64,000 bases of DNA from Methanohalophilus portucalensis. GTDB taxonomy: Archaea > Halobacteriota > Methanosarcinia > Methanosarcinales > Methanosarcinaceae. The translations under genes and the position numbers were made by a program. The stretch covers positions 433,087-497,086 of the forward strand of contig NZ_CP017881.1 of the NCBI RefSeq assembly GCF_002761295.1, read 5' to 3'. Each line of letters opens with the position of its first letter. Within the stretch, counting starts at the first letter, position 1. The notes beneath the pieces are model-generated. The model ran no database searches and had not been told where the DNA came from. It saw nothing but the letters and a program-made list of their open reading frames with translations. This document shows, in pieces, positions 57,665 through 64,000 of the stretch.

Positions 57665-58441
57665 TTAAAAATGGCACTTGCGACCTGAAGAATCACGTTC
57701 ATAATGTCCGAATTCAGATCCTTCAAGTTCACCGCCATTGAATACAGGACCGTCCCTGCAGACACACAGCCCTTCAGGATCCATACTGCAGGCTCCGCAA
57801 ACTCCTATACCGCATTTGAAATACCGGTGCAGGCTGAACTCTGTCTTTACGTGAACATTGCGTGCTTTCAAAATTTCAAAGACCTTATACATCATAATCT
57901 CCGGGCCGCACACATATATCCTGTCATAATCAGAGGTGTCCATTTCTGCCAGCTGGTCGGTCACAAAACCGCCCCTTCCTTCGGAACCGTCATCAGTGGT
58001 AATATCCACCCTGCCACAGTCAAAGCGTTCCCTGAACAAAAGTTCATCACAGCATCTGGAACCCAGAATTGTGCGGCCTTCAATTCCTCTTGCCTTTACA
58101 ATATCTGCAAGGGGTGCAATCGGTGCGGCTCCTACTCCTCCTGCAATGAAAAGTACGTTTTCACCATTTCCGGGAATGGTGAAACCTCTGCCAAAAGGCC
58201 CCCTGAGTCCCATATGGTCACCTATTCCAAGTTCGAACATACGGGATGTTGCATCCCCTACTTTCTGGACAGTAATGGAATTCTTGCCGGATAGGGTCAT
58301 AGGGACCTCATCGGTGCCATGTACCCAGACCATTACGAACTGGCCGGGAATGGCTGCTTCAAATTGTGTGTCAAAGAAAAAAGTACGCACATTGGGTGAT
58401 TCTTCGATGATTTCGGTGATTTTTGAATGAATGGGACGCAT
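57665..58441 (-). CDS. pyrK: Dihydroorotate dehydrogenase electron-transfer subunit
   Basis: 258 residues. FAD and NAD-binding domains of the ferredoxin-reductase fold with [16 protein letters not shown] near residue 107. The 2Fe-2S cluster is [19 protein letters not shown] near residue 216. It carries electrons from dihydroorotate to NAD+ together with PyrD. The start overlaps the pyrD stop by 1 nt. Confidence 0.93.
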   Translation of the reverse strand: MRPIHSKITEIIEESPNVRTFFFDTQFEAAIPGQFVMVWVHGTDEVPMTLSGKNSITVQKVGDATSRMFELGIGDHMGLRGPFGRGFTIPGNGENVLFIAGGVGAAPIAPLADIVKARGIEGRTILGSRCCDELLFRERFDCGRVDITTDDGSEGRGGFVTDQLAEMDTSDYDRIYVCGPEIMMYKVFEILKARNVHVKTEFSLHRYFKCGIGVCGACSMDPEGLCVCRDGPVFNGGELEGSEFGHYERDSSGRKCHF

Positions 58442-59340
58442 CAGATCATCTCGTGTGATAGGCCTGTTATGTCTTCTGTGTATGAATAACCGTACTTTTG
58501 CAGATATGTATCAATACCTTTGTTTACTTTTTCAAAGATTTGTGTATCGTCATGTACAGCAGATCCGATCTCAACAGCACTTGCGCCAGCCAGCATCATT
58601 TCAATTGCGTCTTCCGGGCACGTAATACCTCCCACACCGATCACGGGTACATCAAGTGCTTCATACAGGTCATAAACACATTTTACAGCCACCGGCTTTA
58701 CTGCAGGACCGGATAGTCCTCCAAAACGGTTGCCAAGTATCGGATACCCGGAATGGATATCAATGGCCATGCCCCGCACTGTATTGATAGCAACGACTGC
58801 CGATGCACCTGCAGATTCGGCTGCCCTACCAATGGAAGTAATATCCGTGACATTGGGTGTGAGTTTCACCCATACGGGTACATCCACAGCATCAACCACC
58901 GAGGCCGTGATTTCATGTACAAGATCAGGCTCAGTTCCCACCGAGGCCCCATAACCTTCAGCATGAGGGCAGCTGACATTAAGTTCAAAGCAATCAGGCT
59001 TTGATGAAAGCAACCCTTTCGCAACTTCAGTAAATTCTGTAGCGTTCCCGCCGAATATGCTGGCAATTAACGGTGCATCCGTTTTGCTTTTCGCAATTCC
59101 GATTTCCTCACAGAAACCCGTATAGGAAGGATTGGGCAATCCCATCGCGTTAATGTATCCGCATTCCAGCTCCACCATTGAAGGGTTATTATGGCCTTTT
59201 TTGGGAACCGGGCCAATTGACTTGGTTACCACTGCACCAGCACCGTTGCGGCTCATTCTTACAAGGGCTGCTCCTGTGGTTCCCATTATGCCTGAAGCCA
59301 GGATTGTAGGATTTTTGAGTTCTATGCCTGCTATCTTCAT
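58441..59340 (-). CDS. pyrD: Dihydroorotate dehydrogenase, catalytic subunit (class 1B)
   Basis: 299 residues, TIM barrel with FMN. The catalytic base is Cys in [13 protein letters not shown] near residue 128, which marks class 1[26 protein letters not shown] is the FMN phosphate site. It makes orotate in pyrimidine synthesis. It lies 6 nt after hemC. Confidence 0.95.
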   Translation of the reverse strand: MKIAGIELKNPTILASGIMGTTGAALVRMSRNGAGAVVTKSIGPVPKKGHNNPSMVELECGYINAMGLPNPSYTGFCEEIGIAKSKTDAPLIASIFGGNATEFTEVAKGLLSSKPDCFELNVSCPHAEGYGASVGTEPDLVHEITASVVDAVDVPVWVKLTPNVTDITSIGRAAESAGASAVVAINTVRGMAIDIHSGYPILGNRFGGLSGPAVKPVAVKCVYDLYEALDVPVIGVGGITCPEDAIEMMLAGASAVEIGSAVHDDTQIFEKVNKGIDTYLQKYGYSYTEDITGLSHEMI

Positions 59341-59346
59341 GAATGA

Positions 59347-60273
59347 TCAATTATTTTTTTGGGACAACTGCGAGATGGCTTCTTTTACCAGCTCTTTTCC
59401 GCCCATAGCAACAAGTTTTTGACCCAGCTCTTTAGCATGCTCACGATAATTCTCTACCGGGATCATTTCATCCAGGCGGATGTCCCTCTTTCCGTCAAGG
59501 GATAATATCTCGGCACGTATATGTATCGTGTTGCCGTTGTCCACAAATTCTGCAAATGAACCAACCGGTACAATACATCCGCCTTCCACATCCCTGATAA
59601 CTAGTCTCTCGACCTCTGTAGCGATGCGGGATTCGGCATGATCGATCTGGGAGCAGAGTAATTCCGCTTCACCGCCTGCCAGGGTAACCACTGCAATGGT
59701 TCCCTGATTGGCCGAGGGGCAGAAACCATCGGCGTCCAGCCGGTGACATTCGATGTCCCATCCCATGCGTTGTAAACCCGCTTCTGCCAGTATAATTGCG
59801 TCATACATACCGGATTCAAGTTTTTTAAGACGGGTATTTATATTACCACGCAGATCCTGAACATCCAGATCCGGACGGTAGCGCAAAAACTGTGCCCGCC
59901 TGCGCATGGATGTTGTCCCTACAATCGCTCTGTCGGGCAATTCGTCAAGGGTTGAACCATCATTCGTGAGAAGTACATCATGAGGGGAATCACGTTCGAT
60001 CACTGCTGCGATGGAAAGTTCTGCGGGTCTTTCAGTGGGTAGATCCTTCATCGAATGGACTGCAATATCGATCTCCCCGGAAAACATCCGGTCATCCAGT
60101 TCCCTCACAAAGGCACCAACACCCTCCACCTCGTGGAGGGGGCGGTCAGTGAAGGTATCACCGCTTGTCTTTATGATCTTGCGGGTAGTGGGGAAACCCC
60201 GGCTATCCAGGAGGCCCCCAACGGTCTTTGCCTGTGCAAGAGCCAAGTCACTTCCCCTTGTACCAATTATCAA
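59347..60273 (-). CDS. hemC: Porphobilinogen deaminase (hydroxymethylbilane synthase)
   Basis: 308 residues. GTRGSDLALAQAKTV at the N-terminus, HSMKDLPTE near residue 76, TSMRRRAQ near 125 and the dipyrromethane-cofactor Cys in EGGCIVPVGSFAEF near 231. It makes hydroxymethylbilane for siroheme, heme, F430 and cobalamin. Confidence 0.96.
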   Translation of the reverse strand: MIIGTRGSDLALAQAKTVGGLLDSRGFPTTRKIIKTSGDTFTDRPLHEVEGVGAFVRELDDRMFSGEIDIAVHSMKDLPTERPAELSIAAVIERDSPHDVLLTNDGSTLDELPDRAIVGTTSMRRRAQFLRYRPDLDVQDLRGNINTRLKKLESGMYDAIILAEAGLQRMGWDIECHRLDADGFCPSANQGTIAVVTLAGGEAELLCSQIDHAESRIATEVERLVIRDVEGGCIVPVGSFAEFVDNGNTIHIRAEILSLDGKRDIRLDEMIPVENYREHAKELGQKLVAMGGKELVKEAISQLSQKNN

Positions 60274-60287
60274 ATCAACACATCCTA

Positions 60288-61550
60288 TTAAAGGCAGGAT
60301 TCATAAGCTTCAAAGGTCGTTTCCAGATCATCTTCGGTATGTGCCAGAGAGAGGAAATTTGTCTCAAACTGGGAAGGGGGTATAAAAATTCCCTGGTCCA
60401 GCATTTTATGGAAGAAATTAAAATAGCCTTCTTTGTCACATTTGAGTACATCCTGATAATTTGCTGGCATATCCCCAAAGAAGATCTTGAACATGGAACC
60501 AATACCTGAGACACTGTAATCCAGTCCTTTATCAGTGACCATCTCGGAAAGTCTGCTGCGTACATTTTGACCCATTGTATTGAGTTTCTCATGAGCATTT
60601 TCTTTCTCAAGCACATCAAGCACTGCATGTCCTGCAGCAACAGATGCCGGATGACCGCTAAAAGTCCCTGCCTGATATACCGAACCGGAAGGTGCTATCA
60701 TTTCGATGATATCTTTCCTGCCTCCGAAAACCCCTATGGGCATTCCTCCGCCGATAATTTTGCCCAGCGTTGTCAGGTCAGGTGTCACACCATAATACTC
60801 CTGTGCACCGCCCATTGCAAGTCTGAAGCCGGTTATGACTTCATCGAATATGAGCAGGGTATCATATTCCTTTGTAAGTTTCCTTATCTCTTCCAGATAA
60901 CCTTCCTGTGGCAATATCGGCCCGACATTACCCATTACCGGTTCCATGATGACAGCTGCTATATCATCACTTGATTCAAGCAGGTCTGTCATGGCTTCGA
61001 TATCATTATAGGGTGCCTGAAGAGTATGTTTGGTGAAATCCTGTGGTACACCCAGAGAGTCGGGTTTACCTAATGTGGAAGCACCTGAGCCAGCTTTGAC
61101 AAGTACTGAATCGTGAGCACCGTGGAATCCGCCTTCGATTTTTACAAATTTGTTCTTTCCTGTATAACCACGTGCTGCACGCAGGGCACTCATTGTGGCC
61201 TCGGTACCTGTGGATACAAAACGAAGCATATCGATGCCTGGATAGGCGGCTGCAATCCTTTCGGCCAGTTTGAATTCGGATTCTGTGGGGGTTCCATAGA
61301 GCCATCCCTTTTCAAGTTGATCACTTATTGCTTGCTTGACCACGGGATTTGCATGACCCAGCATATTGGGGCCGTAACCGAGGCAGTAATCGATGTATTC
61401 ATTACCGTCAACATCTGTAATACGGCATCCGGAAGCTTTCTCGGTGTAGAAAGGATGGGGTTTGATTGCTCGTACCGGACTGCTAACACCACCAGGGAGA
61501 TACTCCTTGGCCTTTTCAAACATTTCTTTTGATTTTTCCAGATTGACCAT
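60288..61550 (-). CDS. hemL: Glutamate-1-semialdehyde 2,1-aminomutase
   Basis: 420 residues, PLP enzyme. [17 protein letters not shown] has the PLP-binding Lys near residue 266. [21 protein letters not shown] near 116 binds the cofactor. It makes 5-aminolevulinate by the C5 route. It stands between hemC and hemB. Confidence 0.96.
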   Translation of the reverse strand: MVNLEKSKEMFEKAKEYLPGGVSSPVRAIKPHPFYTEKASGCRITDVDGNEYIDYCLGYGPNMLGHANPVVKQAISDQLEKGWLYGTPTESEFKLAERIAAAYPGIDMLRFVSTGTEATMSALRAARGYTGKNKFVKIEGGFHGAHDSVLVKAGSGASTLGKPDSLGVPQDFTKHTLQAPYNDIEAMTDLLESSDDIAAVIMEPVMGNVGPILPQEGYLEEIRKLTKEYDTLLIFDEVITGFRLAMGGAQEYYGVTPDLTTLGKIIGGGMPIGVFGGRKDIIEMIAPSGSVYQAGTFSGHPASVAAGHAVLDVLEKENAHEKLNTMGQNVRSRLSEMVTDKGLDYSVSGIGSMFKIFFGDMPANYQDVLKCDKEGYFNFFHKMLDQGIFIPPSQFETNFLSLAHTEDDLETTFEAYESCL

Positions 61551-61569
61551 ATAATCACATCAGTAAATC

Positions 61570-62547
61570 TTATTCATTCAGTAATTGTGCCATTTCCTTG
61601 GCAAAGTAAGTAATTATCATGTCCGCTCCAGCTCTTTTTATTGACATCAGGGATTCGTACATGACCCTTTTCTCATCCAGCCAACCCTGCTGGGCGGCAG
61701 CCTTGAGCATGGAATATTCTCCGCTGACATTGTAAGCCGCAGTTGGCATACCAAACTCCTGTTTTATCCGGTAGATTATATCAAGGTACGGAAGAGCCGG
61801 TTTTACCATGACTATGTCGGCACCTTCCATGATATCCAGTTCTACTTCTCTCAGGGCCTCATCCGAATTTGCAGGGTCCATCTGGTATGTAGAGCGATCT
61901 CCGAAACAATAGCATGAATCAGCAGCATCCCTGAAGGGGCCGTAAAATGCGGAACAGTATTTTGCAGCATAGGACATAATTGGCACATCATTGAAATTTT
62001 CCTGATCCAGGGCTTGCCTGATTGAACCCACCATGCCGTCCATCATACCTGAAGGGGCTACCATATCTGCTCCTGCTCGGGCATGGCTTGCTGCAATCTC
62101 GCCCAAAATGGGTAAAGTTTCATCATTAATCACATCATGGGTTTCATTATCAATAATGCCGCAATGGCCATGGGATGTGTATTCACACATGCAGACATCT
62201 GTAATCACAATCATGTCTTCACCAAGTTCTTCCTTGATAGCACGCGTGGCCTGCTGGACAATATCTTCATCCCCGCAAGCACTGCTTCCCTTTTCATCCT
62301 TGTCCGAAGGAATGCCGAAAAGCATCAAAGAACTGATACCCAGGTCTGCCACATTCCTGGCCTCATTGACAACCTCGGAAAGGGGCAGTCTCAGGACACC
62401 TTCCATGGAAGGTACTTCAACTATGGATTCAGCAGTTTCGTCAACAAACATCGGGTATATGAGGTCATCAACCCCAAGGGAAGTTTCACGTATAAGATTA
62501 CCTATCTTTCCGTTCCTGAGCCTGCGCATTCGAATATTTGGGTACAT
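61570..62547 (-). CDS. hemB: Porphobilinogen synthase
   Basis: 325 residues. Schiff-base lysines in SYAAKYCSAFYGPFRDAADS near residue 198 and VMVKPALPYLDII near 250. TDVCMCEYTSHGHCG near residue 120 is the metal site with Cys ligands. Start ATG 62547 (GTG 62556 is the alternative). It follows hemA after 15 nt. Confidence 0.96.
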   Translation of the reverse strand: MYPNIRMRRLRNGKIGNLIRETSLGVDDLIYPMFVDETAESIVEVPSMEGVLRLPLSEVVNEARNVADLGISSLMLFGIPSDKDEKGSSACGDEDIVQQATRAIKEELGEDMIVITDVCMCEYTSHGHCGIIDNETHDVINDETLPILGEIAASHARAGADMVAPSGMMDGMVGSIRQALDQENFNDVPIMSYAAKYCSAFYGPFRDAADSCYCFGDRSTYQMDPANSDEALREVELDIMEGADIVMVKPALPYLDIIYRIKQEFGMPTAAYNVSGEYSMLKAAAQQGWLDEKRVMYESLMSIKRAGADMIITYFAKEMAQLLNE

Positions 62548-62562
62548 TGGTATCACAAGTCC

Positions 62563-63834
62563 TTATTTGCAATTTTCCTTTTCTTTTTTAGCATAGGGTT
62601 TGATGTTAAAAAGCTTGCAGGCAGAATCAAGAAAAGCTTCATCATTGTATTCAGCTGCATTACGCAACACTTTGGTAGGTTCTGCCAGGACCTTGTTTGC
62701 TATGGCCCTTGTCAGGTCATCCAGGACCTCGCATTCCACATCCCCAATTGTGTGATAAGCTCCCAACCTGTTCACAGCCCTATCCATTTCATGCTTTCGC
62801 AGAGTATATATCTGGCTGTAAAGTTCGGACAAAAGAGCATCTGCCTTCTGTCTTTTGTACTGGTTAATGAGCATTTTGTATTCTTCATCAATTATAGTTT
62901 CAACTTTCTTTGCCTCTTCCATTCTCATCTGGAGATTACGCTCATTAATTACCCTTAAGTTATCGATATTACGCAGGATAACTCCGGGAAGGCTTTCAAC
63001 TTCGGGATCTATGTCCCGGGGGCTGGCGATATCTATCAGCAGAAGATTATCGTTCCTGTTCTTAAGAGATTTTTCCACAGTTGCTTTCTTCAGGACATAA
63101 TGGGGAGCAGATGTAGCACTGATTATGACATCGGCCTGCTGTGTATAGCGATTAAGGCTCATGAAATCCACGGCCTCACCTCCCAACTCATCTGCAAGTA
63201 CTTTTGCCTTTTCATATGTGCGGTTTGCCAGATACACAACATTCATATCCCTGTGCGATAATGCCCGGGTCACAAGAGTGCCCATCTCACCGGTGCCAAT
63301 AACAAGTATATTACGTCCTTGCAGGCCTTTTAACATTTCATCGGCAAGATCGACTGCAGCAGATGCAATAGATACAGAACCTCTGTTGATGTTGGTTTCT
63401 GTACGGGCTCTTTTACCTACCTGGATTGCCTTGCTAAAAGCGGTCTCCAGGATTTTGCCCATGGTGCCTGCATTTTTAGAGATGGTGTACAAATCCTTTA
63501 TCTGTCCCAGGATCTGATCTTCTCCTATTATCATGGATTCAAGGCCACAGGAGAGTTTTAAAAGATGATATAAGGATTCTTCATGGTCATAGAATTCGAC
63601 AATGCGGGAAGAAACACCCATCTTTTTTGCAAAATGGAAAAGGACACTGCTTCCTCTGGGGGATACTACATACATTTCCAGTCGGTTGCATGTCTTAAGG
63701 ACTGCGCATTCGTACACGAGCTCATGGGAACTTAGCTGGGAAAGTATATCCTCGATTTCACCCTGCCAGGCATCTTCCATTTCCTCCACTGTTGCCTTTG
63801 CATGGGAAATAACCATGCTAGATATTTCAGTCAA
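62563..63834 (-). CDS. hemA: Glutamyl-tRNA reductase
   Basis: 423 residues. The catalytic Cys is in LKTCNRLEMYVV near residue 50. GEDQILGQIKDLY near residue 103 and the Rossmann motif GTGEMGTLVTRAL near 180 follow; a long C-terminal helix is the dimerisation part. It reduces glutamyl-tRNA to the semialdehyde. TTG 63834 is the start and overlaps the stop TGA of the upstream gene; ATG at MVISHAK is a later option. Confidence 0.96.
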   Translation of the reverse strand: MTEISSMVISHAKATVEEMEDAWQGEIEDILSQLSSHELVYECAVLKTCNRLEMYVVSPRGSSVLFHFAKKMGVSSRIVEFYDHEESLYHLLKLSCGLESMIIGEDQILGQIKDLYTISKNAGTMGKILETAFSKAIQVGKRARTETNINRGSVSIASAAVDLADEMLKGLQGRNILVIGTGEMGTLVTRALSHRDMNVVYLANRTYEKAKVLADELGGEAVDFMSLNRYTQQADVIISATSAPHYVLKKATVEKSLKNRNDNLLLIDIASPRDIDPEVESLPGVILRNIDNLRVINERNLQMRMEEAKKVETIIDEEYKMLINQYKRQKADALLSELYSQIYTLRKHEMDRAVNRLGAYHTIGDVECEVLDDLTRAIANKVLAEPTKVLRNAAEYNDEAFLDSACKLFNIKPYAKKEKENCK

Positions 63835-64000
63835 TGTTGTCCTCCGTTATTCGAGCAATGATCCAGATGTTCTTTTGAATTTTCATTTCCACTATTCTCG
63901 ATCTGCTCCAACATTATATCGTATGCTATATTATACGCTTTTTCATATGACTCTTCAAAAGCATCCCATATTCTATCATCTTCAAGCACATCCCACAGAA
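63831..64000 (-). CDS. Siroheme synthase / precorrin-2 dehydrogenase-like, C-terminal part
   Basis: Only the last 56 codons are visible; the rest is beyond the window. The sequence LWDVLEDDRIWDAFEESYEK, then AYNIAYDIMLEQI, resembles the C-terminal helix of archaeal Met8-like precorrin-2 dehydrogenases, which commonly precede hemA in methanogens. Its stop TGA overlaps the hemA start. Called mainly from this position and tail; the catalytic domain cannot be seen. Confidence 0.6.
   Translation of the reverse strand, partial: LWDVLEDDRIWDAFEESYEKAYNIAYDIMLEQIENSGNENSKEHLDHCSNNGGQH

Overview
The window is a chromosomal segment of a methylotrophic methanogen of the Methanosarcinaceae. It carries mer and fpoF side by side, corrinoid/methyltransferase proteins, a methanogen-type SerRS, an archaeal cobalamin pathway, the archaeal tetrapyrrole operon, PGF-CTERM and VPXXXP-CTERM surface proteins and a c-type multiheme cytochrome. 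Archaeal uS15 and eS1 ribosomal proteins and archaeal GluRS agree. The genus cannot be fixed from the sequence; a salt-tolerant relative of Methanohalophilus, Methanolobus or Methanosalsum is my guess.

Layout. 1-4492: two surface proteins with VPXXXP sorting tails, an archaeosortase and a small membrane partner. 4659-6574: inositol-phosphate synthase and a DUF429 protein. 6571-11134 (minus strand): a redox operon of desulforedoxin, two DUF2180 zinc-finger proteins, an AhpD-like protein, a PGF-CTERM five-heme cytochrome, ferredoxin, iron-sulfur flavoprotein, FAD oxidoreductase and archaeoflavoprotein. 11367-13906: mer-fpoF-nadM. 14184-18586 (minus): trpD-trpF-trpE-trpG and an adenylate kinase. 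18720-24528: CorA, a sensor kinase, UbiA, a response regulator and a TrmB/DUF1724-type regulator. 24675-30474: cobyric acid synthase, divergent from cbiT-L-F-G(N)-G(C)-H-C. 30475-35291 (minus): CcdA, thioredoxin-like lipoprotein, riboflavin reductase, CBS, Usp, amidohydrolase and DNA glycosylase genes. 35428-36669: hisS. 36986-48848: the accessory methyltransferase island. 49241-54346: rpsO, RecJ-like protein, Pcc1, uracil-DNA glycosylase, SerRS and eS1. 54374-57152 (minus): gltX, a regulator and an FAH-family protein. 57665-64000 (minus): met8 (partial)-hemA-hemB-hemL-hemC-pyrD-pyrK.

The island is the most unusual region. A PAS-GAF sensor kinase and a DUF1724 regulator precede a fused corrinoid/methyltransferase protein, the arrangement of the msmS-msrG-mtsH locus of Methanosarcina acetivorans. 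Next come a HyuA-like ATPase, a divergent group II chaperonin, two more UroD/MtaA-type proteins, a Cys-rich small protein and a SAM methyltransferase. Three island genes are interrupted by one in-frame UAG each and continue in the same frame with homologous sequence. No gene I could check in the window ends in UAG. This is what a pyrrolysine-decoding archaeon would show, and it suggests that these UAG codons are read as an amino acid.

A second pattern concerns starts. The archaeosortase, the first sensor kinase and cbiG have no ATG, GTG or TTG that would include their conserved N-termini. Each has an in-frame ATA exactly 8 nt after a G-rich Shine-Dalgarno-like run. The heme and cobalamin genes supply cofactors for the cytochrome and the corrinoid proteins found in the same window.
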